Made by a program: the position numbers and the translations under genes. 17,607 nucleotides of DNA, from NCBI GenBank assembly GCA_964615795.1, contig CAZTQR010000068.1, positions 1-17,607 of the forward strand. The letters are read 5' to 3'. Within the stretch, counting starts at the first letter, position 1. Every line of letters begins with the position of its first letter. Below the pieces are notes generated by a model, which saw only the letters and a program-made list of their open reading frames with translations, had not been told where the DNA came from and ran no database searches. This DNA is from JADJAH01 sp964615795 (GTDB lineage: Bacteria > Bacteroidota > Ignavibacteria > Tepidaquicellales > Tepidaquicellaceae). Shown here one piece after another: positions 1 to 8,567 of this stretch.

Positions 1-247
1 ATTCACGCTTACGCCAAAGCTCACAATTTCTTAACGGCATTAGGATGAGGCGGGTTGTTCCTGCGACAATCGAAAAAGCTTTTATTTTTGAACTGTATTC
101 ACCTCAATTTCTGATTTTAGAAAACGTTTTGGACACCATTGCGTAACACCCCCTGAAAACGGAATAATTGCATTCAGATTATGAGCAGGTTTGCCTAATT
201 TTGTAAATCAACCACACAAAACCTAACAAATAATCCGGGAGAACGAT
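1..247. other. 5' flank of the propeller gene; no recognisable gene
   Basis: No coding region could be supported here. One + strand frame stays open from base 3 to a TAA at 141-143 (47 codons), but I do not recognise the peptide. It could be the tail of a gene that starts outside the window or chance. The rest is AT-rich and should hold the promoter and leader of the gene that starts at 248. Confidence 0.5.
196..203 (+). promoter_or_regulatory. Possible Bacteroidota-type -7 element for the propeller gene
   Basis: TAATTTTG matches the Bacteroidota -7 consensus TAnnTTTG and lies 44 bases before the start codon. The nearest upstream TTG (168-170) is 25 bases away, a little further than the usual ~19-21, so this is tentative. 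A GGGAG ribosome-binding site at 237-241 lies 6 bases before the ATG at 248 and supports that start. Confidence 0.35.
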
Positions 248-2242
248 ATGTACTTTCGATTGGGATCATTGCTTTGCTTCCTGCTCGTGATACTGTTTTC
301 AGATTCAGTTTCAGCACAATGGATTCAGACTTCCTCCGGCATAGACCGGGGGGATATAAGAGCAGTGGCAATCTCAGGTTCAAATGTATATGCCGGTACA
401 AATCTTTACGGTGTTTACAGATCAGCAGACAATGGCGCAACGTGGTCGCAGTCTGCGCTTAATAACAGAACTGTCTATTCGCTTGCTGTTTCAGGCCAGA
501 AGATATTCGCCGGTACCAGCCTGTACGGCCTTTACATATCCGCTGATAACGGTGCAAGCTGGTCACAGACTTCCCTTGCGACTCAGATCGTATCTGCAGT
601 TTACGTAAACGGGGCGACAGTGTTCGCCGGTACCAATGAGGGAATTTACATTTCGACAAATGAAGGTACAAGCTGGACCCAAAGTTCCCTGAACAACAGG
701 GAAGTGTATTCGATAACCGGCAGCGGAAGTTATCTGTACGCGGGCACAAGCGGTTTCGGAGTTTATGTTTCGACAAACGGGGGCGCAAACTGGACGCAGA
801 CGAGTTTCAATAACCGGGATGTTTTTTCCATGGCCGCTTCAGGGACATATGCCTATGCCGGAACAAACAACAACGGTATCTATTACACTTCGAACAACGG
901 ACAAACATGGCAGATCACATCCGCCGGCACAGGCATTATTTACAATATGGCAACCGTCGGGCAGTATGTGTATGCCTGCACAGATGCCGGGATCATAAGA
1001 GCCGATAACAACGGCACAACTTTTTCAAACTTTGCATTTGCAAGCGAGATAGTCAGATGCTTTGCATTCAGCGGCAACAATGTCTTTGCAGGTCTTCCGA
1101 CAGGATTAAGATATTCATCAAACGGCGGTACAAGCTGGACCTTCTGTGAGCTTCACAATACGGCTGTATTCTCATACCTGAAGCAGGGTAACACGATCTA
1201 TGCAGGAACAGGCGGGTTCGGGATCTATGCAAGCACAAATGCGGGAGCGTCTTGGAATCCGACCTCACTTACAACACAGAATGTTCCTTGCATTTCTTAC
1301 GGCAACGGCAGAATCTATGCCGGCACCGATAACGGGGTTTACATTTCATCAGACAACGGTGCATCGTGGATACAATCTCCGTTTAACAATGAGGTGATAT
1401 ACTCCATAATAATTGACGGTAATAACGTCTATGCCGGAGGAGGTTATGCATTTCACATTTCCACCAACGGAGGATTCAACTGGTCTCAGACTTCATTCCA
1501 GGAGATCTGCCTGTCGCTGGTGCAGAAGGAAAATACGATATATGCGGGAACTTACAACGGCGTGTTCTATTCCACAAACGGCGCATCGTCATGGGTACAG
1601 ACATCTCTCAACAACGAATCGGTAAGATCTCTTGCAATGAGCGGAACCACTATGGTTGCAGGAACAGATTTCAGCGGCGTTTACATTTCCACAAACAGCG
1701 GTACAAACTGGACGCATACAACTCTTGACACTGTGAGCATATATTCTCTTGCAATAAACGGCAGTCACATTGTTGCAGGAACATATGAATACGGAGTTTT
1801 TGTGACTCATGACAACGGTCAAACGTGGACTCAGAGAAATCAGGGATTGGGAAACCAGACAGTGGGCGCACTTCTTTTCGCGGACGGATTCCTTTTTGCC
1901 GGGACCGAAGCAAATGCCGCCTGGAAGAGGGACGAAAATCAGATCGTAGGGATACAGAGTCTGAACAGCGAAATTCCCGCTTCATTCAGTATCGGCCAGA
2001 ATTATCCGAATCCTTTCAATCCCGTGACGAGGTTCAGGTATAGCATAGACAGCTATCGTTTTGTGAGACTTTCCGTTTATGATATTTCCGGAAAGGAAGT
2101 TGCCGTACTTTTTAGCGGATATCAGAAACCCGGTTCTTACGAAGCTGAATTTGACGGATCAGACTTCTCAAGCGGTGCATACTTTTACAGGATCGATACG
2201 GAAGGACTTTCAGTGACAAGGAAGATGATACTGCTGAGATAA
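248..2242 (+). CDS. Secreted 14-repeat beta-propeller protein with T9SS type A sorting domain
   Basis: This 664-residue protein starts with a signal peptide (hydrophobic core about residues 7-20, ending SVSAQ). Residues ~45-570 hold 14 units of 37-41 residues on the pattern YAGTxxxGVYxSxxNGxSWxQ followed by a short strand. This is the sialidase/BNR-like 'photosystem-stability/WD40-like' repeat type. Fourteen units fit two seven-bladed propellers. The last ~85 residues (580-664) form a T9SS type A sorting domain (GQNYPNPFNP, then VYDISGKEV and a basic end, KMILLR). The protein should be exported by Sec, moved across the outer membrane by T9SS, and end up on the surface or released. No catalytic residues are evident, so it could bind a ligand or act as a scaffold. 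GGGAG before the ATG supports the start. It probably shares a transcript with the next gene, 42 bases on. Confidence 0.9.
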   Translation: MYFRLGSLLCFLLVILFSDSVSAQWIQTSSGIDRGDIRAVAISGSNVYAGTNLYGVYRSADNGATWSQSALNNRTVYSLAVSGQKIFAGTSLYGLYISADNGASWSQTSLATQIVSAVYVNGATVFAGTNEGIYISTNEGTSWTQSSLNNREVYSITGSGSYLYAGTSGFGVYVSTNGGANWTQTSFNNRDVFSMAASGTYAYAGTNNNGIYYTSNNGQTWQITSAGTGIIYNMATVGQYVYACTDAGIIRADNNGTTFSNFAFASEIVRCFAFSGNNVFAGLPTGLRYSSNGGTSWTFCELHNTAVFSYLKQGNTIYAGTGGFGIYASTNAGASWNPTSLTTQNVPCISYGNGRIYAGTDNGVYISSDNGASWIQSPFNNEVIYSIIIDGNNVYAGGGYAFHISTNGGFNWSQTSFQEICLSLVQKENTIYAGTYNGVFYSTNGASSWVQTSLNNESVRSLAMSGTTMVAGTDFSGVYISTNSGTNWTHTTLDTVSIYSLAINGSHIVAGTYEYGVFVTHDNGQTWTQRNQGLGNQTVGALLFADGFLFAGTEANAAWKRDENQIVGIQSLNSEIPASFSIGQNYPNPFNPVTRFRYSIDSYRFVRLSVYDISGKEVAVLFSGYQKPGSYEAEFDGSDFSSGAYFYRIDTEGLSVTRKMILLR

Positions 2243-2284
2243 CTGATAAGAATCAACGACTTTGCTAACATTAACAATAAGGCA

Positions 2285-3481
2285 ATGAAGATCACAAGAC
2301 TGATTGCAATTGTGTTTTTCGCAATGGCCGTTAAAGCGGATGCACAGCTTGTTCAAGGCAACTACACAGGTGTTGTTACTCCTCAATATATCTGCTCCGG
2401 CAGTGCCACAAGACTTCCTTATGTATTCAGGGCAACTGTCTCCGGACTGATTCCGAATACGAAGTACAGGTATTTTTCGCAGGCTTGCATCCTTGCAGAT
2501 TTCGGCGGAAACAATTCGGGGGCTGGGAATCCTATTTTCATCAACGGATCAAGCTTCAGATTTTCATCGGCTACAAGTCTCTCAACGCCCGGCGGTTATG
2601 ATTCTCTTGTAACCAATTCGCAGGGCAGTTATACGGGATGGTTCGGCTTTGCACACTCAGGCAACGCAAGATTTACGGCGGGCAATTATGTTTATCCAAC
2701 GATCACGCTTGACAGCGCCGGCAACGGGAGCACTTATCATAGATTTGCATTGAACGATTCGATCCGGGTGCTTCAGTTTCTTGATTCAGCCAATAACAGA
2801 TGCGGCACGGGCATATACGGAATTACTCTTGCGACCCCGAAGAACATTGTGGCTGTTTACGACAATACTGCAGGAAGCGGCAGGCCGCTTTCAATGGCGA
2901 TCCTTGAAGACGACGGAATAAGCTCCTCAGTAATGACATCGCTGGTTCAGTACTACATAGACAGTGTGGATGCAAGGAACGGAAGATGGGGAGGCGTGAT
3001 TCCCAATGTGCTTGCGGGCGGAGTAAGGCGCATAAATGTTCACAGACTGAGTGATGCATCACTTGCGGCATTCATTACTGACGCTGACGGCATCTGGCCG
3101 AGCGGAGTCAATACGGTTAATCCGAGCGGAGGATCAGCTTCGCCGGTAAGGCTCACTACCCAGGACATTCCGCTGACTGTAGCAATAAGCAACGAATCAC
3201 CCGGGAGTTTTTCATTAGATCAGAATTATCCGAATCCGTTCAATCCTTCAACAACAATAAGGTTTGATATTCCTGAAAAGGGATCTGTGATGCTTAAGGT
3301 GTTTGATGTTACAGGCCGAGAGGTTTCAACTCTTCTTTCGGGAGAACTGGCATCCGGAAGTTACGAAACCATGTTCAGCGGCCAGGGCCTAAACTCGGGT
3401 GTATATTTCTGCAGGCTTTATTTTACTTCAAGGGGCGGCATTGAGCTTTCAGAAAGCATTAGGTTGCTGATGATCAAGTAG
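2285..3481 (+). CDS. Secreted protein of unknown function with T9SS type A sorting domain
   Basis: This 398-residue protein has a short signal peptide (hydrophobic residues ~5-16, ending KADAQ) and a T9SS type A sorting domain over about residues 305-398 (DQNYPNPFNPSTTIRF, VFDVTGREV). The central ~280 residues are predicted to be beta-rich and match no enzyme family I recognise. They resemble the N-terminal part of the protein at 8828-10276. Shared landmarks, in order, are V-x-PQY near the start, GLxPNTxY, RFxAG, an (A)VxYxxT segment before a Pro-Leu-Ser, GxR(R/K)IxxxR, and FxTDxDGxWxxGxNT. The two are therefore distant paralogues with different C-terminal tails. The gene lies 42 bases after the propeller gene on the same strand and is followed by a strong terminator. 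Confidence 0.85.
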   Translation: MKITRLIAIVFFAMAVKADAQLVQGNYTGVVTPQYICSGSATRLPYVFRATVSGLIPNTKYRYFSQACILADFGGNNSGAGNPIFINGSSFRFSSATSLSTPGGYDSLVTNSQGSYTGWFGFAHSGNARFTAGNYVYPTITLDSAGNGSTYHRFALNDSIRVLQFLDSANNRCGTGIYGITLATPKNIVAVYDNTAGSGRPLSMAILEDDGISSSVMTSLVQYYIDSVDARNGRWGGVIPNVLAGGVRRINVHRLSDASLAAFITDADGIWPSGVNTVNPSGGSASPVRLTTQDIPLTVAISNESPGSFSLDQNYPNPFNPSTTIRFDIPEKGSVMLKVFDVTGREVSTLLSGELASGSYETMFSGQGLNSGVYFCRLYFTSRGGIELSESIRLLMIK

Positions 3482-3510
3482 AGGAACAGATCTCATTTAT
3501 GCGGTAAAAT

Positions 3511-3542
3511 ATAAAGCCGGCAATATATATTGCCGGCTTTAT
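3511..3542. terminator. Bidirectional intrinsic terminator (perfect 32-base palindrome)
   Basis: The half-site ATAAAGCCGGCAATAT is followed directly by its exact reverse complement. The result is a GC-rich stem (GCCGGC core) with A-rich and T-rich flanks on both strands. It lies between two convergent genes, 29 bases after one stop codon and 23 bases from the other, where a shared terminator is expected. Confidence 0.9.
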
Positions 3543-3565
3543 TGTACAGCGAAAAAAGTTTCTGC

Positions 3566-5104
3566 TTACTTCGTCAGAATCATTCTCATTGTCTTGCTGA
3601 ACTCGCCCGATGTCATTTTGTAAAAATAGACTCCCGATGAAACCGCCTTTCGGTTATTGTCTGTGGCATCCCACAGTACCGTATGGCTTCCTGCTTCCTT
3701 CCTCAGATTGTCAACAAGCGTCTTCACTTCATTTCCAAGAATATCATAGATCTTTACAGTTACGTTTGAAGATGCCGGAACAGAGAAAGTGATCTTTGTA
3801 ACGGGGTTGAACGGATTCGGATAATTCTGACCAAGCTCAAAACTACCGGGAGCAACGGTCTCATTTTCCGAAATGCCGACGAGCCCGGGATAATCAAATC
3901 CGTATCTGAGCACTCTCACCACTTCAACACCCGGGGAGAAATTCCATACTACCGTTCCAAGTGAATCCACTTCCCAGAGTTTTCTGTCGGTAGATTCCGC
4001 GAGCATTGTATTTCCGTTGGGAAGCCTCTGGCATCCCCCAAGGTGAGTCGAGTAAAATCCGCTAGCGGCGTAAGTCCATACCGGAGCAGCGGGACCGTAA
4101 GCAGTCCCGGGCGTATGTGAGTAAAAACCGGCACTGTCTTCCGGCGGTACAATTTCAATTACATGTGATGCATTTGTGCCCTCCCTGTTGTTGAATGCCA
4201 TGATGTGTCCTCCTCCCGGAACGCTGTCGGGAACCCACACACTGCTGTGGACAACATTGAAAACCTGAGAGCCCGCCGCTCTGTAATTTGCCGGCCTTCC
4301 CCATCTGTAAAGAATGTCTCCTCCCTTGCCGTATCTCCCTCCGGTATGTCCGGCTGCTTCCTGAGTGGTTGTGCTGTGGTCTATCACATACACTTCATCA
4401 AGTTCATGCGATGAGATAACTATCTGGTCAAGGCGCTCGTTGTAGCTGATACCGTTTATGTGCATCCAGTCGCCTGAACCGGCACTGCCAACATTGATGT
4501 CAAGCAGTTCCGGATGGTCTGCAACGACTCCGTAGTTTGCTTTTGTAGGATCGTGGTCCTGTATGAGGTGATCCCAGAAGTGCCACTTCCACACAATTGT
4601 TCCGCCGTTTGTACCTGACGGCTGTATCTCTACTATATGGTCCGGCCAGATAACAGCACTGTGATTGAGTCCTGCCGCAACTGCTTCTGCGGCAGTCTTC
4701 ACCTCCCATGCGATCAGGAGAACATTTCCGTTCGGCATAGGGCAGATGTCGTGATGCGAGCGTATAGTGTTGCTGCTGTAAGTATATTCCCACAGCAGTG
4801 TGCCGTTCCACGAATACTTCTGAACAATTCCTGCCGCCCCGCCGCCGTTAATTGTGGAGTTAGACGAAAGGGCAGGCCTGATCAGGTCGCCGTTGCGAAG
4901 CAGGTAAACAGAATAGCCGCCGCTTCTTGTATGGTTCCAGAACTTTATCACATTGTTGTTCAGGTCAATAAGATTGGTTCTCGTACCGCTTGCAGTGTAG
5001 AGCGTGTAGCCGGGATACGGTTCAGAAGCGATTGAAATGCCGGATAGCAATGTCATAAACAACATGAGCAGAATGTATGTTGCACCGGACGGTCTGAATT
5101 TCAT
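3566..5104 (-). CDS. Arylsulfotransferase (ASST) family secreted protein with T9SS type A sorting domain
   Basis: The protein has a signal peptide, an ASST-type propeller domain to about residue 410, and a T9SS type A sorting domain over the last ~95 residues (GQNYPNPFNPVTKI, IYDILGNEV, MILTK). Known ASST enzymes move a sulfuryl group between phenolic compounds through a catalytic histidine. Candidate active-site residues are His218 in DWMHIN, His236 in SSHELDE, Arg270 in ILYRWG and His289 in VVHSSVW, numbered from the ATG at 5113. Their order matches the His-His-Arg-His set of E. coli AssT, although this assignment is from memory. Two in-frame ATGs exist. I chose 5104 because AAAGGA at 5114-5119 lies 9 bases before it but abuts the one at 5113. 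The gene lies 60 bases after a near-identical paralogue on the same strand. The donor and acceptor are unknown. Confidence 0.85.
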   Translation of the reverse strand: MKFRPSGATYILLMLFMTLLSGISIASEPYPGYTLYTASGTRTNLIDLNNNVIKFWNHTRSGGYSVYLLRNGDLIRPALSSNSTINGGGAAGIVQKYSWNGTLLWEYTYSSNTIRSHHDICPMPNGNVLLIAWEVKTAAEAVAAGLNHSAVIWPDHIVEIQPSGTNGGTIVWKWHFWDHLIQDHDPTKANYGVVADHPELLDINVGSAGSGDWMHINGISYNERLDQIVISSHELDEVYVIDHSTTTQEAAGHTGGRYGKGGDILYRWGRPANYRAAGSQVFNVVHSSVWVPDSVPGGGHIMAFNNREGTNASHVIEIVPPEDSAGFYSHTPGTAYGPAAPVWTYAASGFYSTHLGGCQRLPNGNTMLAESTDRKLWEVDSLGTVVWNFSPGVEVVRVLRYGFDYPGLVGISENETVAPGSFELGQNYPNPFNPVTKITFSVPASSNVTVKIYDILGNEVKTLVDNLRKEAGSHTVLWDATDNNRKAVSSGVYFYKMTSGEFSKTMRMILTK

Positions 5105-5164
5105 AAAGTTCATTCCTTTAATTAAGAAATAGTTGAGTTTGTTTGTAAAGAATGATTGTCTTGT

Positions 5165-6943
5165 TCAGGGCCTTATCCTTCCCACAAAATTGAATGCATT
5201 GTTGTCTGCAATTGAAGCATCGGAAGCGTCAACCGTATTGTCACCGCTGAGGTCGCTTCCAACATAACCGGAAACAAAATTGAAAGCGTCGTTATCAATA
5301 ATTGCAAGGTCAGCGGCATCTACTGTTGCATCCTGATTTACATCTCCGCTGTAAATTGCATATCGCAAGGGAGAATTGTCAGCAATTACAAGATTGCTTC
5401 CGTATGCCTGAGATTCTGACGAGGTCATGTTGAAATTTGTTGTTGAGCCGATCGTCATTGTTACGGCAGACGGACTCCATGTTTCTATGCTGTTCCTGTG
5501 TTTGACAGCAAGGTAATAGTTTCCGGTTGAAGCTTTGCCGAAGCTGAACAATCCCGTTAGAGTACCGCTGTTGAGAATTGACTTTGCGGAATCAACCACA
5601 GCATACGGTGATGTTGAGTTTCTCAGGAAGACGGTCAGTGTATCGCTCATACGCATATTGTTTGCGCCAGCATCATAAAAGCCTTCAACAGCAGCGGTAA
5701 GATTGAGTTTTGAAACGAGAGACGAGAGCCCGGGATGATCGTAACCGTATCTCAGGACTCTGACCACCTCACCTCCGGGGTTATAATTCCATACAACTGT
5801 GCCTGCTGAATTCACTTCCCAGAGTTTGCCGTCGGTTGACTCGGCAAGCATTGTGTTTCCGTTTGGCAATCTTTGGCAACCTCCGAGATGCGTGGAATAA
5901 AAACCGCTTGCCGCATATGTCCATAACGGTGAAGAGGGGCCGTAAGCATTTCCCGGTGTATAAGAATAGAAACCGGCGCTGTCTTCCGGCGGTACAATCT
6001 CAACAACATGCGAAGCATTTGTGCCTTCACGGTTGTTAAATGCCATTATGTGCCCGCCTCCCGGAACACTGTCGGGAACCCACACACTGCTGTGAACAAC
6101 ATTGAAAACCTGCGAGCCGGGAGCTCTGTAGTTTGAAGGCCTTCCCCACCTGTAAAGTATGTCACCGCCTTTGCCATATCTTCCGCCGGTATGTCCCGCC
6201 GCCTGCGCTGTTGTTGTGCTGTGGTCAATCACATATACTTCATCAAGCTCATGTGAAGAAATTACGATCTGGTCAAGTCTTGCGTTGTAGCTTATGCCGT
6301 TTATGTGCATCCAGTCACCTGAACCGGCGCTGCCCACATTGATGTCAAGCAGTTCCGGATGATCTGCAACTACTCCGTAATTTGCTTTGGTAGCATCGTA
6401 ATCCTGAATGAGGTGGTCCCAGAAATGCCACTTCCATACAATGGTTCCGCCGTTTGTGCCTGAAGGCTGTATCTCAACGATATGGTCAGGCCAGATCACT
6501 GCACTGTGATTAAGTCCCGCGGCCACAGCCTGAGCGGCCGTCTTCACTTCCCATGCAATGAGAAGAACATTTCCGTTCGGCATCGGGCAAATGTCGTGAT
6601 GCGAGCGAATACTGTTACTGCTGTAAGTATATTCCCAGAGAAGTGTTCCGCTCCAGGAATACTTCTGAACAATTCCCGCAGCACCACCGCCGTTAATGGT
6701 TGAATTGGTTGACAGTGCCGGCCTCATAAGATCACCGTTCGGCAAAAGGTAAACCGAATATCCGCCGCTTCTTGTATGATTCCAGAACTTCACAACATTA
6801 TTGTTCAGGTCAATGAGGTTTGTTCTTGTGGATGTGGATGTGTACAGTGTGTAACCCGGATACGGCTGTGAAAAACAGATGCTCTGCATGGTTAACAGTA
6901 AGAACAGAAAAGCAGAGAAAAACAACGATTTGTATCGTGTCAT
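5165..6943 (-). CDS. Arylsulfotransferase (ASST) family secreted protein with dockerin-like C-terminal tail
   Basis: This 592-residue protein has a signal peptide (hydrophobic residues ~8-24), then an ASST domain at about 26-408 that matches the neighbouring paralogue almost residue for residue. The candidate catalytic residues are kept (His213, His231, Arg265, His284). After the shared part, the paralogue's T9SS domain is replaced by a ~178-residue tail (415-592). The tail contains a beta-rich segment starting LTAAVEGFYDA and containing KHRNSIETWS. Two EF-hand-like calcium loops follow (DVNQDATVDAAD and DLSGDNTVDASD), and the protein ends NAFNFVGRIRP. No T9SS domain is present. The start codon lies 7 bases after the stop of the CotH-family gene, so the two are probably co-transcribed and perhaps translationally coupled. 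Confidence 0.85.
   Translation of the reverse strand: MTRYKSLFFSAFLFLLLTMQSICFSQPYPGYTLYTSTSTRTNLIDLNNNVVKFWNHTRSGGYSVYLLPNGDLMRPALSTNSTINGGGAAGIVQKYSWSGTLLWEYTYSSNSIRSHHDICPMPNGNVLLIAWEVKTAAQAVAAGLNHSAVIWPDHIVEIQPSGTNGGTIVWKWHFWDHLIQDYDATKANYGVVADHPELLDINVGSAGSGDWMHINGISYNARLDQIVISSHELDEVYVIDHSTTTAQAAGHTGGRYGKGGDILYRWGRPSNYRAPGSQVFNVVHSSVWVPDSVPGGGHIMAFNNREGTNASHVVEIVPPEDSAGFYSYTPGNAYGPSSPLWTYAASGFYSTHLGGCQRLPNGNTMLAESTDGKLWEVNSAGTVVWNYNPGGEVVRVLRYGYDHPGLSSLVSKLNLTAAVEGFYDAGANNMRMSDTLTVFLRNSTSPYAVVDSAKSILNSGTLTGLFSFGKASTGNYYLAVKHRNSIETWSPSAVTMTIGSTTNFNMTSSESQAYGSNLVIADNSPLRYAIYSGDVNQDATVDAADLAIIDNDAFNFVSGYVGSDLSGDNTVDASDASIADNNAFNFVGRIRP
5168..5701 (-). repeat. C-terminal cassette, copy 1 (beta-rich domain plus two calcium loops)
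   Basis: This stretch codes for the last 178 residues of the ASST-family protein at 5165-6943 and matches the last 176 residues of the protein at 8828-10276. Both copies share (L)TAxxEGFY, HRNSxETWS, SQAYGSN, YSGDVNQD, DNDAF, DNNAFNFVGRI and a final Pro. The loops look like type I dockerin calcium loops (Asp/Asn at positions 1, 3, 5 and 12), but no cohesin partner is visible in the window. Confidence 0.85.
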
Positions 6944-6950
6944 TTCTGAT

Positions 6951-8567
6951 CTATTTAATAAGGAGCATCTTCCTGGTGGTCACAAATGAACTGCTTCCAT
7001 TTCCTGCGGAAAGTTTGACGAAATAAAGTCCTGCAGGCATTGCATTATTCATCTGGTCAAGCCCGTTCCATTGAAGCAGATAATCTCCGGCGTTTTGAGT
7101 TTCACCGTTTACGAGCACAGCCACTTGCCTTCCGAGCGCATCAAATATTGCAAGAGTCACGACAGCTTCCTTCTGAAGTGCATACTCTATGTTTGTTGAA
7201 GGATTGAACGGATTGGGATAGTTCTGCTTAAGTGCAAAGTCCTCCGCGATCTGAGTTTGCCCGGGTTCGATCCCCACACTGCAGTCAACTCCCAGTGCAT
7301 TCAGCTGTGACTGAATGCTGGAGCGCCTTAGTGATATGTATGATTTGATGCCCGGTATTCTTCTGCCTGAAACCGTGATATCACTGATCACGTTTGTTTC
7401 AAACTGCTGATTGGTGAACATCTTCCTTTGGTCTTCATAGACAAAAGGCCTGATCATGCTTACAAGGCTGTCTATTTTTGGATAAAGCGCGGATGTTGTG
7501 AAGTTGGTATTGTAAACTCTGCACAGTGCAAGCAGGTATTCATTCTTCAGCGTTTGATTGTTCACAATCCTTGCAAAGAGCGGTCTCGCTGTATCACTGC
7601 TCACAAAGGTTACCGGAAGCTGTTCAATGTTTGACGGGCCGCCCGGCAGGCCGCCGTAGCTCAGACTTGCATCCCATACTATCCAGTCAATCTTATTTGA
7701 AGGAGGATTGAAGTATACGTAGAAGTTACGGCTTGTGTAAATGTATGCATCAAGATTTCCAAGCACGATGTCTGTTGCCATTGCCTTGTAGTAATTCTCA
7801 GTGTTCAGCTGAAACTTCAGAGAAGTCGAGATATCTGCCGAATGATTGAGAGTGTCAATGAATGTTACGAGTTTTCTCCACGGGCTGTTTGTAAGATTGG
7901 ATTTCAGCTCATAGTGATTCAGGTAAAGAGAAGTATCTGCGCCAAGCCATCTGAAGTCGGAATAATAATCACTTGTAGCACCGATCGCATCCACGGCCTT
8001 GAAGTAATCTCCCGAACTGCTTCCGAAACGTGATGTAAGAAAATCCTTGTTGATGTGCTCCACAAGAGAGTAGAACGCAAATACTGTGTCATTGATTGAG
8101 AGCCTTGCATAGTTGCCTCTCGGAGCGGCTATGTTGTTGGTCCTGCAGAAGTCAAGATGAAGTTTCTCCCTCAAAAAGCTCGGGTCGTTCCAGAAGTTGT
8201 TGAGATGAACTCCCTTGAGACCGTTCCATTTCTGTCCGCTGACAAATTCATCAAACCCAATCCGGAATGCTTTCTTGTTGTTTGGGTGAGAGAAAGAAGA
8301 ATTTCCCTTAAGTCTTACTCCGACATTGTTGAATACGGTTCCGTTGACAATTACAGTAGCTGACATGAAATGTTCAAGGCCCTGATTGTAATAGAATATC
8401 AGCGAGTCCCAGTAGTTAGGCTGTGAGAATCTGATATTTATGTCGTGAACCTTATATGCTGCAAATATGCTGTCTCCGTCTGCAGAATAGCCCCTGCTTG
8501 CCGATAAGAAGGTCAATGCAAAGACGATAATTGCCGTCACAGGAAGAGATTTTCCGATGGTAGTCAT
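6951..8567 (-). CDS. CotH kinase family secreted protein with T9SS type A sorting domain
   Basis: This 538-residue protein has a signal peptide (hydrophobic residues ~9-22). Family landmarks of CotH follow: GVRLKGNSSF and KKAFRI near residues 83-103, VEHINKDFL at ~169-177, and GNLDAY with NFYVYF at ~270-286 before WDASLSYGG at ~298-306. CotH proteins are atypical protein kinases first known from Bacillus spore coats. Many Bacteroidota secrete relatives of unknown target. The usual WDxD metal-binding motif reads WDAS here, so the second Asp is replaced by Ser and activity is uncertain. Residues ~445-538 are a T9SS type A sorting domain (KQNYPNPFNPSTNIEY, IFDALGRQV, KMLLIK). The ASST-family gene follows 7 bases after the stop. 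No clear ribosome-binding site precedes the ATG. Confidence 0.88.
   Translation of the reverse strand: MTTIGKSLPVTAIIVFALTFLSASRGYSADGDSIFAAYKVHDINIRFSQPNYWDSLIFYYNQGLEHFMSATVIVNGTVFNNVGVRLKGNSSFSHPNNKKAFRIGFDEFVSGQKWNGLKGVHLNNFWNDPSFLREKLHLDFCRTNNIAAPRGNYARLSINDTVFAFYSLVEHINKDFLTSRFGSSSGDYFKAVDAIGATSDYYSDFRWLGADTSLYLNHYELKSNLTNSPWRKLVTFIDTLNHSADISTSLKFQLNTENYYKAMATDIVLGNLDAYIYTSRNFYVYFNPPSNKIDWIVWDASLSYGGLPGGPSNIEQLPVTFVSSDTARPLFARIVNNQTLKNEYLLALCRVYNTNFTTSALYPKIDSLVSMIRPFVYEDQRKMFTNQQFETNVISDITVSGRRIPGIKSYISLRRSSIQSQLNALGVDCSVGIEPGQTQIAEDFALKQNYPNPFNPSTNIEYALQKEAVVTLAIFDALGRQVAVLVNGETQNAGDYLLQWNGLDQMNNAMPAGLYFVKLSAGNGSSSFVTTRKMLLIK

Noticed and set aside
74..83. AAAAGCTTTT palindrome followed by T-rich sequence as a terminator
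   Set aside because: The stem is short and AT-only, too weak to call.
4637..5035. Open frame on the + strand (132 codons) inside an ASST-family gene
   Set aside because: It is antisense to a clear gene. A similar frame appears at the matching place in the paralogue (6482-6703), which only reflects the shared protein sequence on the other strand.
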